Source: Sphingobium psychrophilum (lineage in GTDB: Bacteria; Pseudomonadota; Alphaproteobacteria; Sphingomonadales; Sphingomonadaceae). From it: 64,000 bases of DNA. This document shows positions 9,598 through 17,484 of this stretch, piece by piece. The notes under the pieces were generated by a model that saw only the letters and a list, made by a program, of their open reading frames with translations, was not told the origin of the DNA and did no database searches. Positions within the stretch are counted from its first letter, which is position 1, and every line of letters begins with the position of its first letter. The DNA is taken from NCBI RefSeq assembly GCF_012927105.1, contig NZ_JABBFV010000008.1, positions 141,480 through 205,479 on the forward strand. The letters run 5' to 3'. The position numbers were made by a program, and so were the translations under genes.

Positions 9598-10049
9598 CAC
9601 AGCATCCCCAGTTCAAGCTTGGCTTCGTCGCTCATCTTCTGCGGGTCCCATGGCGGGTCCCAGACCAGATTGACCTGCGCATCGCCCACGCCCGGCACCG
9701 CGCCGACGCGCAGTTCGACCTCGCCCGGCATGGATTCGGCGACCGGGCAATGCGGCGTGGTCAACGTCATGGTGACGACGGCATGGCCATCGTCCGTCAC
9801 ATCCACGCCGTAGATCAGGCCCAGATCATAGATATTGACCGGAATTTCCGGGTCGAAAATCTCCTTCAGCGCCTCGATGATCCCGTCATAGAGGTTGCCG
9901 CCCGGTTCCCCGGCCGGCACGGCGCTGGGCTTGGCGCTCAGGAAACCGTCCAGATAGTCGCGCTGGCGCGGTGCCTCTTCGACACGCGCCTTGGGCGGGG
10001 TTTCCACCGCATCCACTTCTTCCACCATGATCTTGCGTTCCTCGGTCAT
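9597..10049 (-). CDS. sufT: SufT-type Fe-S assembly protein (MIP18/DUF59 family)
   Basis: 150 residues with the DUF59/MIP18 core from about residue 50 onward: EIFDPEIPVNIYDLGLIY, followed by TMTLTTPHCP (the conserved cysteine) and a C-terminal LVWDPPWDP. SufT proteins act in Fe-S cluster maturation alongside the SUF machinery. The first 45 residues are an acidic extension outside the domain. It overlaps sufS by four bases and sufA by one, firmly inside the operon. Confidence 0.9.
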   Translation of the reverse strand: MTEERKIMVEEVDAVETPPKARVEEAPRQRDYLDGFLSAKPSAVPAGEPGGNLYDGIIEALKEIFDPEIPVNIYDLGLIYGVDVTDDGHAVVTMTLTTPHCPVAESMPGEVELRVGAVPGVGDAQVNLVWDPPWDPQKMSDEAKLELGML

Positions 10050-11251
10050 CCGAAGATTTTCCTTACCCGTTCTAGTCCCACGACCAGCGCATCGACATCG
10101 CTATCGTCGCTATAGATGCCGAAACTGGCCCGTGCGGTCGCCTCGACGCCCAGATGGCGCATCAGCGGCTGTGCGCAATGATGGCCGGCCCGGATCGCGA
10201 CGCCCGTTTCGTCCAATATGGTGCCGACATCGTGCGGATGCACCCCCTCCACCGCGAAAGACAGAATGCCCGCGCTATCGTCCGGCCCGAACAGGCGGAT
10301 GCTGTTCATACCATCCAATGCCGCCCGTGCCTTGGCCACCAACCCGCATTCATGCGCATGGACCCGGTCCAGCCCGATCGCCTGCACATAATCGATCGCG
10401 GCGGAAAGACCGACGACCCCGGTGATATGCGGCGTTCCCGCCTCGAACCGGGTGGGCGCGGGGGCGTAGGTCGTCTTCTCGAACGTCACCTTGTCGATCA
10501 TCGACCCGCCCCCCTGATAGGGCGGCATGGCGTCGAGCAATTCGGCCCGGCCCCACAACACGCCGATGCCGGTCGGGCCGTATAATTTGTGCGCGGAAAA
10601 GACGTAGAAATCGCAGTCCATCGCCGCCACATCGACCGTCAGCCGCGGCACCGCCTGGCACCCGTCGATCAATATCTTGGCGCCCACCATATGCGCGATA
10701 TCCGCGGCGCGGCGCACGTCCAGCACGCTGCCCAGCACGTTCGACACATGGGCCAGCGCCACCATCCGGTGCCGCGGCGTCATCATCGCGCGCATCGCGT
10801 CCAGGTCGATCTTGCCGTCCTGCGTCAGCGGCACGACGTCGATATGCGCGCCGATCTTTTCCGCCACCATCTGCCACGGCACGATATTGCTGTGATGCTC
10901 CAGCGTGGACAGCAGGATGCGGTCGCCCGCCTGCAACTGCGTCCCCGCCCAGCATTGCGCGACCAGGTTGATCCCCTCGGTCGCGCCGCGGACATAGACG
11001 ATCTCGCTGTCGCTCGCCGCGCCAATGAATCCGGCAACCTTCCGCCGCGCCGCTTCATAGGCGAGCGTCATGTTCGCCGACCGCTCATAAACGCCGCGAT
11101 GCACCGTCGCATAATCGGGGCCATAGGCGCGCGCGATCGCGTCGATCACGGCATTGGGCTTCTGCGCGGTCGCCGCGCTATCCAGATAATGCCAGTTCCC
11201 CACACCGGGGAAATCGTCCCGCAACCGCAAAGTCTGGGCGAGATCACTCAT
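10046..11251 (-). CDS. sufS: Cysteine desulfurase SufS
   Basis: 401 residues, class V aminotransferase fold, type II cysteine desulfurase. It removes sulfur from cysteine as a persulfide for cluster assembly, activated by SufE (whose gene is at 21.6-22.0 kb). The PLP lysine is in FSAHKLYGP (near residue 222) and the persulfide cysteine in RAGHHCAQPLM (near 356). ATGA overlap with sufD upstream and with sufT downstream. Confidence 0.97.
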   Translation of the reverse strand: MSDLAQTLRLRDDFPGVGNWHYLDSAATAQKPNAVIDAIARAYGPDYATVHRGVYERSANMTLAYEAARRKVAGFIGAASDSEIVYVRGATEGINLVAQCWAGTQLQAGDRILLSTLEHHSNIVPWQMVAEKIGAHIDVVPLTQDGKIDLDAMRAMMTPRHRMVALAHVSNVLGSVLDVRRAADIAHMVGAKILIDGCQAVPRLTVDVAAMDCDFYVFSAHKLYGPTGIGVLWGRAELLDAMPPYQGGGSMIDKVTFEKTTYAPAPTRFEAGTPHITGVVGLSAAIDYVQAIGLDRVHAHECGLVAKARAALDGMNSIRLFGPDDSAGILSFAVEGVHPHDVGTILDETGVAIRAGHHCAQPLMRHLGVEATARASFGIYSDDSDVDALVVGLERVRKIFG

Positions 11252-12000
11252 ACCAGCGCCTCCAGCTTGGCGATCGCGGCCGCTTCCAGCGCTTGCCTGA
11301 CCGCATCATCCGCCACATCGTCGAACACGCCCGCGACGAAGGATCGCAGCAGCAGCGTCTTGGCCGTCGCCGGGTCCATGCCCCGCGACGCCATGTAGAA
11401 CAGCGCCGCCTTGTCCAGTTCGCCCACGGTCGCGCCATGCGCACATTTCACGTCGTCGGCGAAGATTTCCAGTTCCGGCTTGGCGTTGGCCGTCGCCGTC
11501 CGGTCCAGCAGCATCGCCTTGACCGACTGGAACGCATCGGTCCGCTGCGCATCGCGCGCGACATTGATGCTGCCCAGGTAACTGCCGGTCGCGCGACCAC
11601 CCAGTATCGACCGGATCGTCTGGCCGCTGGTCGAATCGGGCTTGGCGTGGGTGACGCTGGTGATGATCTCCAACGTCTGGTCACCGCCACCCAATATCGC
11701 GCCGTTCAGCTCGAAATGCGCATGGCTTCCGATCGTCACATGAAAGGTCACCCGCCCCAGCTTGCCGCCGATATTGAGCACATGAAAATCGCACCGCGCG
11801 CCATCGGCGATGGTGATGACATAGTCATGCACCGCCGCCGCCCCATCCGCTGCGTCCTGCAACAGATGATGGCGCGCGGCTTCGCCTGCCGCCACGTCGA
11901 TCCGCGTCGGCGCGGGCGTCGGCCAGATCGAGGCGACAGCCTCCACATCGCTATAGCGCCAGTCTTCGTCCTTGCGGGTCGGGAGAGCGAGAGCGTTCAC
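11248..12000 (-). CDS. sufD: Fe-S scaffold subunit SufD
   Basis: 250 residues, shorter than E. coli SufD (about 420) because the N-terminal helical part is reduced; short SufD proteins are common in alphaproteobacteria. The C-terminal beta-helix core is intact, including KCAHGATVGELD and GMDPATAKTLLL. It partners SufB and SufC in the scaffold complex. The start is GTG at 12000, inside a GTGA overlap with the sufC stop. Confidence 0.92.
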   Translation of the reverse strand: MNALALPTRKDEDWRYSDVEAVASIWPTPAPTRIDVAAGEAARHHLLQDAADGAAAVHDYVITIADGARCDFHVLNIGGKLGRVTFHVTIGSHAHFELNGAILGGGDQTLEIITSVTHAKPDSTSGQTIRSILGGRATGSYLGSINVARDAQRTDAFQSVKAMLLDRTATANAKPELEIFADDVKCAHGATVGELDKAALFYMASRGMDPATAKTLLLRSFVAGVFDDVADDAVRQALEAAAIAKLEALV

Positions 12001-12743
12001 GCTGCCACCACCTCGGCATAACCTTCACGCTCCAGCTCCAGCGCCAGTTCCGCTCCGCCCGACTTCACGATCCGGCCCCCTGCCAGCACATGCACAAAGT
12101 CCGGCTTCACATAATCGAGCAGCCGCTGATAATGGGTGATCAGCAGCACGGCCTTGTCGCTCTTGCGCATGATCGCGTTGATCCCCGCACCCACGACTTT
12201 CAGGGCGTCGATGTCCAGGCCGCTATCCGTCTCGTCCAGTATCGCCAGCTTGGGGTCGAGAATACCCATCTGCACCATTTCGGCTCGCTTCTTCTCGCCA
12301 CCCGAAAAACCGACATTCACCGGCCGCTTGAGCATCTCCATGTCGAGACCCAGCAGCGCCGCCTTCTCCTTGGCCAGGCGGATGAACTCGCCGCCGTTCA
12401 ATTCCTTCTCGCCCCGCGCCCGCTTCTGGCTGTTCAGGCTTTCGCGCAGGAATTGCAGGTTGGACACGCCGGGGATTTCGACCGGATATTGAAAGCCCAG
12501 GAACAACCCGGCCGCCGCGCGCTCATGCGGCTCCATGTCCAGCAGGTCCGCGCCGTCCAGCGTCGCGGTGCCGCCGGTCACTTCATAACCCGGCCGTCCG
12601 CCCAGCGTATAGGCCAGCGTCGATTTGCCCGCGCCGTTCGGCCCCATGATCGCGTGGATTTCGCCCGGATTGAGCGCCAGCGTCAGCCCTTTGAGGATCG
12701 GCTTGTCCGCGACGGTGGCGTGAAGGTCATCAATTTTGAGCAT
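11997..12743 (-). CDS. sufC: Fe-S assembly ATPase SufC
   Basis: 248 residues, ABC-type ATPase that drives the SufBD scaffold. Walker A GPNGAGKST near residue 36, Q-loop FLGFQYPVEIPG, signature NVGFSGGEKKRAE, Walker B LAILDETDSGLD and H-loop LLITHYQR are all present. The frame extends to 12803 upstream, but MLKIDDLHA is the family N-terminus and the ATG at 12743 has GGAACGGG at a suitable distance; the ATG at 12749 is an alternative. Its 5' end overlaps the end of the small secreted-protein gene. Confidence 0.96.
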   Translation of the reverse strand: MLKIDDLHATVADKPILKGLTLALNPGEIHAIMGPNGAGKSTLAYTLGGRPGYEVTGGTATLDGADLLDMEPHERAAAGLFLGFQYPVEIPGVSNLQFLRESLNSQKRARGEKELNGGEFIRLAKEKAALLGLDMEMLKRPVNVGFSGGEKKRAEMVQMGILDPKLAILDETDSGLDIDALKVVGAGINAIMRKSDKAVLLITHYQRLLDYVKPDFVHVLAGGRIVKSGGAELALELEREGYAEVVAA

Positions 12744-13065
12744 CGTCATCCCGTTCCGCAAGGCGGTAGTTGTCAAGGAAGGTCTGGCGGCCGGCCGCGA
12801 CACAGTCGAGGAAGGCCGGGCGCTTCTTGGTTTTGCCGATGCAGGTCATCGCGACATTGCATACGGCGTCGTCGATCACGGTATCGCCGCTGGACTGCGA
12901 CACCGTGCAGGTCATTTTTTTCGAAAAGAGGCTGCGGCTCAACTTGCCGTGCGTCTCATCGAAGCGCCGGGCGACCACCACGATCGCCGCCTCGTCCACC
13001 GGTGCCACAGCGTCGCCCTGCGCCAGAAGCGCCGCCGCCATGAACGCCAGTGTCGTTATCGGCAT
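12730..13065 (-). CDS. Small secreted hypothetical protein in the suf operon
   Basis: 111 residues beginning MPITTLAFMAAALLAQGD, a short signal peptide. The mature part has four cysteines (in TCTV, VCNV, MTCIG and DCVAAG) that could form two disulfides or bind metal. No family recognised. It lies between the DUF559/hypothetical pair and sufC, overlapping sufC's start by 14 bases, so it is co-transcribed with suf genes; a role in Fe-S assembly is only suggested by position, and a secreted protein would be odd there. Confidence 0.75.
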   Translation of the reverse strand: MPITTLAFMAAALLAQGDAVAPVDEAAIVVVARRFDETHGKLSRSLFSKKMTCTVSQSSGDTVIDDAVCNVAMTCIGKTKKRPAFLDCVAAGRQTFLDNYRLAERDDDAQN

Positions 13066-13068
13066 CGC

Positions 13069-13524
13069 TTATCCCTCATGCGCGCGCTGAAGCGTCCGCG
13101 CGGTCCAGAACGCCATGTCGCGCACGTCGCCCGGCGCGGGGAACAGCGTGTCGATATAGCGCTTCACCGGCATATAGGGCCACCAGTCGGCCTCGCCCTC
13201 CGGCGGTCCCTTTTCCAACAAGCCGACGACGAATTCGCTGACCGGACCCATGCGGGCCAGGTTGGGCGCCTTCGCCTTATGGAACGCCTTGTCCTTGCGC
13301 AGCTTCTCGGTCATCGCCGCGTCCGCCTTTTGCAGCGTCTCGCGGCTGGTCGCCTGATAGGCATCGAGATCGCCGAACTCCGCGCGCGCGCGCGGCTCCA
13401 GTTCGCCTTCTTCCAGCTCATAATCCTCGGTCAGGATACGAACAGCGGCGGTCCATGACTGGCCATTGCCGACATCCTCCGCGAAATCCGCGAGGGCATC
13501 CTGAATATCGTCTTCGTCGCTCAA
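13069..13524 (-). CDS. Conserved hypothetical protein in the suf operon
   Basis: 151 residues, acidic N-terminus (MSDEDDIQDALADFAEDV), mostly helical, with a conserved-looking ADWWPYMPVKRYID segment near residue 112. No domain recognised. The only start at the expected position is TTG at 13524, overlapping the DUF559 stop (TTGA), with AAGGA about 8 bases upstream; the upstream gene carries a mobile-looking repeat, so the start may have been altered when that gene inserted. Probably cytoplasmic. Confidence 0.75.
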   Translation of the reverse strand: MSDEDDIQDALADFAEDVGNGQSWTAAVRILTEDYELEEGELEPRARAEFGDLDAYQATSRETLQKADAAMTEKLRKDKAFHKAKAPNLARMGPVSEFVVGLLEKGPPEGEADWWPYMPVKRYIDTLFPAPGDVRDMAFWTARTLQRAHEG

Positions 13525-14060
13525 AATTCTGTTCCTTGAGAGTGGGTAAGCCCCTCCCCTTCAGGGGAGGGGTTGGGGTGGGGGCGTGCCCAACGATCAG
13601 GCGCCCGTTCGAGCGCGAGCAGGATCGTCTCACACACGCCGTCAAGATTGCGGATCACGTCTGCGTTCCCGACGTGCAGCACTGTTAATTCCAGCCTGTT
13701 CAGCGCAGCATCGCGCTTGAGATCGGCAAGAATATCATGCGTGTCGCCATCCACTTCGACGACCAGACCCTTTTGCGGGCAAAAAAAGTCCGCAATGAAT
13801 GGACCTATCACGGACTGACGACGGAATTTGTGACCGCCCAATTGCGAGTGGGACAGACGGGTCCACAGACGCTTTTCCGCTTCTGTAGGATCGCGGCGCA
13901 TGTCGCGCGCGAAGCCATCCAACTGAGCTAGGCGCTCAGCCGATAGCCCCCACCCCCGGCCCCTCCCCTGAAGGGGAGGGGAGTCAATGCGTGCGGATGT
14001 CTCGCGACTGCTAAAGCCCCTCCCCTTCAGGGGAGGGGTTGGGGTGGGCGCGCGCGTCAT
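13521..14060 (-). CDS. DUF559 endonuclease-like protein inserted in the suf operon
   Basis: 179 residues from ATG 14060 (TGATG overlap with the sufB stop). The core at residues 50-150 is DUF559, a Vsr/restriction-like nuclease fold: DPTEAEKRLW (E61), FIADFFC (D91) and VVEVDGDTHD (E102, D104) supply the expected acidic residues. The first 38 and last 20 residues are translations of GC palindromic repeats (PTPTPPLKGRG, SPPLQGRGRGWG, PHPNPSPEGEG), so the true folded protein may begin nearer residue 40. Fe-S assembly does not need it; the gene looks like a selfish insertion between sufB and the downstream genes that keeps translation coupled. Confidence 0.85.
   Translation of the reverse strand: MTRAPTPTPPLKGRGFSSRETSARIDSPPLQGRGRGWGLSAERLAQLDGFARDMRRDPTEAEKRLWTRLSHSQLGGHKFRRQSVIGPFIADFFCPQKGLVVEVDGDTHDILADLKRDAALNRLELTVLHVGNADVIRNLDGVCETILLALERAPDRWARPHPNPSPEGEGLTHSQGTEF
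13551..13582. repeat. GC palindrome, copy 1, at the 3' end of the DUF559 gene
   Basis: Starts CCCCTCCCCTTCAGGGGAGG and continues GGTTGGGGTGGG. The first half is a perfect palindrome around TTCA. It encodes the PHPNPSPEGEG tail of the DUF559 protein. Confidence 0.85.
13948..13981. repeat. GC palindrome, copy 2 (inverted), 5' part of the DUF559 gene
   Basis: Inverted orientation relative to copies 1 and 3: CCCACCCC-CGG followed by CCCCTCCCCTGAAGGGGAGG. It encodes residues SPPLQGRGRGWG of the DUF559 protein. Confidence 0.85.
14017..14048. repeat. GC palindrome, copy 3, at the 5' end of the DUF559 gene
   Basis: Same 32-base unit and orientation as copy 1. It lies immediately downstream of the sufB stop and encodes PTPTPPLKGRG. 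Confidence 0.85.
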
Positions 14061-15544
14061 CACCCCACGCTCCCCTCCAGCGAAATCCCCAGCAGCTTCT
14101 GCGCCTCAACCGCAAACTCCATCGGCAGTTGCTGCAACACCTCCCGCGCGAACCCATTCACGATCAATGATACCGCACTCTCCGCATCCAGCCCGCGCTG
14201 CATCGCGTAAAATAGCTGGTCGTCGGAAATCTTGCTGGTCGTCGCCTCATGCTCGATCTGCGCGCTGGGATTGCGCACCTCGATATAGGGCACGGTATGC
14301 GCCCCACACTGGTCGCCCAGCAGCAGGCTGTCGCACTGGGTGAAATTCCGCACGCCCTCCGCGCCGGGCGCCACGCGCACGAGGCCCCGATAGGTGTTGT
14401 TGCTCCGCCCCGCCGAAATCCCCTTCGACACGATGGTCGATCGGGTGTTTTTCCCATTGTGGATCATCTTGGTCCCGGTATCGGCCTGCTGCATGTTGTT
14501 CGTCAGCGCGACCGAATAAAATTCGCCCACGCTATTCTCGCCATTCAGCACGCAGGACGGATATTTCCACGTAATCGCGGACCCAGTTTCCACCTGCGTC
14601 CACGACACCTTGCTGTTCCGCCCCTGGCACAGCGCGCGCTTGGTCACGAAATTATAGATGCCGCCCTTGCCGTCCGCATCACCAGGATACCAGTTCTGGA
14701 CGGTCGAATATTTGATCTCCGCATCGTCCAGCGCGACCAGTTCCACCACCGCGGCGTGCAGCTGATTCTCGTCGCGCATCGGCGCGGTGCAGCCTTCGAG
14801 ATAGGAGACGTAAGACCCCTCATCCGCGACGATCAACGTCCGCTCGAACTGCCCGGTATTTTCCGCGTTGATGCGGAAATAGGTGGACAATTCCATCGGG
14901 CAACGCACCCCCTTGGGGATGTACACGAACGTCCCGTCGGAAAAGACCGCGCAGTTGAGCGTCGCGAAATAATTGTCGTGCATTGGCACGATCTTGCCCA
15001 TCCACTTCTTCACCAGCTCGGGATATTCGCGCACCGCTTCGCTGATCGATCGGAAGATGACGCCCGCTTCCTCCAGCTCCTTGCGGAAGGTGGTGGCGAC
15101 CGACACGCTGTCGAACACCGCGTCCACCGCAACCCGGCGGCTGCCTTTGACGCCTGCCAGCATCTCCTGCTCGGCGATCGGAATCCCCAGCTTCTTGTAG
15201 GTGGCCAGGATTTCAGGGTCGACCTCGTCGAGCGAATCCAGCTCCACCTTCTTCTTCGGCTCGGCGTAATAATAGGCGTCCTGATAGTCGATCGGCGGTA
15301 CGTTCAGCTTCGCCCAGTCCGGCGGCGTCATCGTCTTCCACATCGCAAACGCCTTCAGCCGCCAGTCGAGCAGCCATTGCGGCTCCTTCTTCTTGGCGGA
15401 AATGAAGCGGACCGTATCCTCGTTCAGCCCCTTGGGCGCGAAATCCTGCTCGATGTCGCTCGCCCAGCCATATTCATAGGTGGACGCGCGATCCGCGGCC
15501 TCCTGCGCTTCCTGGTTGCGAACGGTGGTGATTTGCTCGGTCAT
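14060..15544 (-). CDS. sufB: Fe-S scaffold subunit SufB
   Basis: 494 residues, the standard length for SufB, which assembles clusters with SufD and SufC. The conserved beta-helix is complete, with [20 protein letters not shown], the cysteine in SCVLNGENS, and C-terminal YFMQRGL-like [10 protein letters not shown] followed by [12 protein letters not shown]. First structural gene after rrf2, overlapping it by ATGA. Downstream coupling now runs into the inserted DUF559 gene rather than directly into the next suf-operon gene. Confidence 0.97.
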   Translation of the reverse strand: MTEQITTVRNQEAQEAADRASTYEYGWASDIEQDFAPKGLNEDTVRFISAKKKEPQWLLDWRLKAFAMWKTMTPPDWAKLNVPPIDYQDAYYYAEPKKKVELDSLDEVDPEILATYKKLGIPIAEQEMLAGVKGSRRVAVDAVFDSVSVATTFRKELEEAGVIFRSISEAVREYPELVKKWMGKIVPMHDNYFATLNCAVFSDGTFVYIPKGVRCPMELSTYFRINAENTGQFERTLIVADEGSYVSYLEGCTAPMRDENQLHAAVVELVALDDAEIKYSTVQNWYPGDADGKGGIYNFVTKRALCQGRNSKVSWTQVETGSAITWKYPSCVLNGENSVGEFYSVALTNNMQQADTGTKMIHNGKNTRSTIVSKGISAGRSNNTYRGLVRVAPGAEGVRNFTQCDSLLLGDQCGAHTVPYIEVRNPSAQIEHEATTSKISDDQLFYAMQRGLDAESAVSLIVNGFAREVLQQLPMEFAVEAQKLLGISLEGSVG

Positions 15545-15951
15545 GCCATTTCTCTGCTAAGGCTGGCGATCGTCACGCCGGCCAGGGCGGATCGGATTGC
15601 TTCATTGGCCACGTTCATGTGCGGACGGATGCGGCAGTCGGTTTCCAGATTGCAGTCATGCGCTCCCAATTCGTTGCAGGCGGTCATGGCGATCGGCCCT
15701 TCGACCGCCTCCACCACATCGGCCAGCGTGATCGTGGCGGGCGGGCGCGACAGCCGCACACCGCCGCCGGTGCCCCGGCTCGATTCGAGCAGGCCCGCGG
15801 CCGACAGCCGGCTCACCAGCTTCTGCGCGGTGGGCAACGGGATACCGGTTTCGGCCGAAAGCGTGGTCGCGTTCATCTTCGCCGCGCCACAATGGCGCGC
15901 CGCTGCGGACATCAATACGACCGCATAGTCGGCAAAGCTCGATAATTTCAT
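15541..15951 (-). CDS. Rrf2-family regulator of the SUF operon
   Basis: 136 residues, Rrf2/IscR-type winged helix. The HTH is near residues 27-60 ([20 protein letters not shown]) and three cysteines, C92, C100 and C106, in a loop after helix 5 resemble the IscR cluster ligands (C92, C98, C104 in E. coli). This matches the alphaproteobacterial 'SUF system Fe-S regulator' class, likely an autorepressor sensing cluster status. First gene of the operon; its start is five bases from a Fur-like palindrome. Confidence 0.92.
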   Translation of the reverse strand: MKLSSFADYAVVLMSAAARHCGAAKMNATTLSAETGIPLPTAQKLVSRLSAAGLLESSRGTGGGVRLSRPPATITLADVVEAVEGPIAMTACNELGAHDCNLETDCRIRPHMNVANEAIRSALAGVTIASLSREMA

Positions 15952-15956
15952 ATCAA

Positions 15957-15973
15957 TTGCGAACCATTCTCAA
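15957..15973. promoter_or_regulatory. Fur-like operator before rrf2-suf
   Basis: TTGCGAA-CCA-TTCTCAA, a 7-3-7 inverted repeat with one mismatch, closely resembling Fur boxes of the TTGCGAATnATTCTCAA type. It overlaps the likely core promoter immediately upstream of the rrf2 ATG (15951 on the minus strand). Iron repression of suf genes by Fur is known in other bacteria; here it is an inference. Confidence 0.5.
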
Positions 15974-15995
15974 ATCGGACTGATTCCATCCGATT
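15973..15995. promoter_or_regulatory. Second palindrome upstream of rrf2-suf
   Basis: AATCGGA, nine bases, TCCGATT: a perfect 7-base inverted repeat directly abutting the Fur-like site. Its size and place suit an Rrf2/IscR-type operator for autoregulation, which is an inference. Confidence 0.4.
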
Positions 15996-16053
15996 GGGCG
16001 CATGTGGTCCCGCAGGCGCGGTTAATCAAGGCATTTCTGATGCCAGCAACCTT

Positions 16054-16198
16054 TAGAACCGATCGACATTTAGTTCAGGCGGAGCCGAAAAGCGTGATTT
16101 CCGAGTAACGGAGCGCAGCGTACTCAAAGTAGGTGAGCACCGGAACGCAGGAAAGCGCGGTTTGCAGGCCCGCCTGGGCTGCATGGCGATTGGTTCTA
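16054..16198. mobile_element. MITE-like element, copy 1 (145 bp)
   Basis: Left end TAGAACCGATCGACAT and right end ATGGCGATTGGTTCTA form terminal inverted repeats with two mismatches. The interior is itself a long imperfect palindrome around CGTACTCAAAGTAGG. The interior is the reverse complement of that of the copy at 34357-34502. It is bounded by TA on both sides, as expected for a TA-targeting element. It encodes nothing, and its right end supplies the TAG stop of the AraC-type gene. Confidence 0.7.
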
Positions 16199-17137
16199 AC
16201 TCAACCGGTTGAGCACCGCCACGTCGCCGCCCAGCGATCGCCGCAGCAACGTCAATTGCGCGACCGCCGACGGCTCGGTCTGCAACTGGTGCGGGGTCAG
16301 GCCGATGAAATGCTTGATCTCCCGAATGAAGTGCGACTGGTCGTAAAAGCCGCCCTCCTCGCACAATTGCTGCCAGCTTTCCCCGTCCAGCGCGATCCGC
16401 GCCGAACAGCGCAGCGCGCGATATTTGCGCGCCAGCAATTTGGGCGGCGCGCCATAATATTTATTGGCCAGGCGGGCGAGCTGGCGCGGCGACAGGCCCG
16501 TGGTTTCGGCCAGTATCTCGATCCGCGGCGACCCTTCGTCCATCAGCCAGGCGTCGATCGCCGCCAGCAATTCCCAGGTCGCCGGGCGGAGCGACCGCGT
16601 CAGCCGCCCCAATTCGCTCCAGCACAGCGCCGCCATCGCATCCGCGTCGTCGCCCAACCCGCGCAACCCGTCCAGCAACCGGGCATAGGCGTCGCCCCGC
16701 TCCGCCGCCAGGTCGCACAGCCGGTCCGCCAATCCGCTGGCGTCGCCGCCATGCAGCGCCAGCCAGCCGGCGGGCAGCAGCGAAATGCCGACCACCCGTG
16801 CGGGCCTGTCCAGCTCGAACCGGGTCGCGCCCATGGTCGGCCCCAACAGGCAGACGTCGGGCGTGGCCATCATCACCCCGTCCTGAAAATGATAATCGCC
16901 GCCCCCGTTCAGCATCAACCGCAACTGCGGCACATCGGCGCGGGTGACGTCGGCATAGCGGTCAGCCGACACGGTAAAATAATAGAGCGATCCGAAATAG
17001 GCACGCAGATGCGCGGGCGGCGCAAAATAGCGCAGCCGGACAGGCCCCTGTGCGGCATCGACTGTATAGGACAGCGGCCCGCGGTCATCCGGCAACGCGA
17101 CGGCGCGCGCCATATTATCGCTGTGATGCGACCCCAT
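16196..17137 (-). CDS. AraC-family transcriptional regulator
   Basis: 313 residues from ATG 17137, which has AGGGG 8 bases upstream; the frame reaches a TTG at 17158. The C-terminal ~100 residues carry the double HTH (ILAETTGLSPRQLARLANKYYG and GGFYDQSHFIREIKHFIGLTP), with the second part of the AraC signature clear. The N-terminal ~200 residues resemble the poorly characterised DUF6597-like sensor of some AraC proteins; ligand unknown. The stop codon lies in the terminal repeat of the MITE-like element. No obvious target neighbour. Confidence 0.88.
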   Translation of the reverse strand: MGSHHSDNMARAVALPDDRGPLSYTVDAAQGPVRLRYFAPPAHLRAYFGSLYYFTVSADRYADVTRADVPQLRLMLNGGGDYHFQDGVMMATPDVCLLGPTMGATRFELDRPARVVGISLLPAGWLALHGGDASGLADRLCDLAAERGDAYARLLDGLRGLGDDADAMAALCWSELGRLTRSLRPATWELLAAIDAWLMDEGSPRIEILAETTGLSPRQLARLANKYYGAPPKLLARKYRALRCSARIALDGESWQQLCEEGGFYDQSHFIREIKHFIGLTPHQLQTEPSAVAQLTLLRRSLGGDVAVLNRLS

Positions 17138-17244
17138 GTTTTCACCCCTGCCGATCAATATGCGCCAACGCAGGCGCAGCGCAAGCGGCCGCTTGGAAAT
17201 ATGGTAAAGTTTTTCGACACCTAGCTTTGAAATGCGCCAAAAAA

Positions 17245-17272
17245 TGACCCGGCGGTTTGCACCGCCGGGTCA
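17245..17272 (-). terminator. Intrinsic terminator reading leftwards
   Basis: TGACCCGGCGG, six bases, CCGCCGGGTCA: a perfect 11-base stem. Read on the minus strand it is followed by ATTTTTTGG, a good U-tract; on the plus strand no T-run follows. No annotated minus-strand gene ends here, so it implies a short leftward transcript starting between here and pyrD. Confidence 0.7.
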
Positions 17273-17325
17273 GTAAAAGGTCTCATTGGCCATAGGCCAG
17301 AGAGCCTTCGGGTCGCAAGGCGGCT

Positions 17326-17409
17326 TTACCCCCGAATCGCAGCAACTTTATTGGATGAAACGGACATTTTTCGCGCGCAAACGGTCCCATTCATGACGTT
17401 TCTTGTCAT
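17326..17409 (-). other. Candidate small transcript with 27-codon ORF
   Basis: In the 348-base gap between the AraC gene and pyrD. On the minus strand an ATG at 17409, with AAGG 7-9 bases upstream, opens a 27-residue frame starting MTRNVMNGTVCARKMS and ending at 17326, followed 54 bases later by the strong leftward terminator. The start lies in a perfect 8-7-8 palindrome, TTCATGAC/GTCATGAA (17390-17412), which could be an operator or hairpin. It may be a small mRNA or an sRNA; no family recognised. The rest of the gap shows no other gene and should hold the pyrD promoter. Confidence 0.35.
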
Positions 17410-17484
17410 GAAATAACCTTGTTGCCGCGCTGTTGCTGCATAGCCACAGTGACTCGACGGACCGATGGTCCGCTGGCATAGGCT

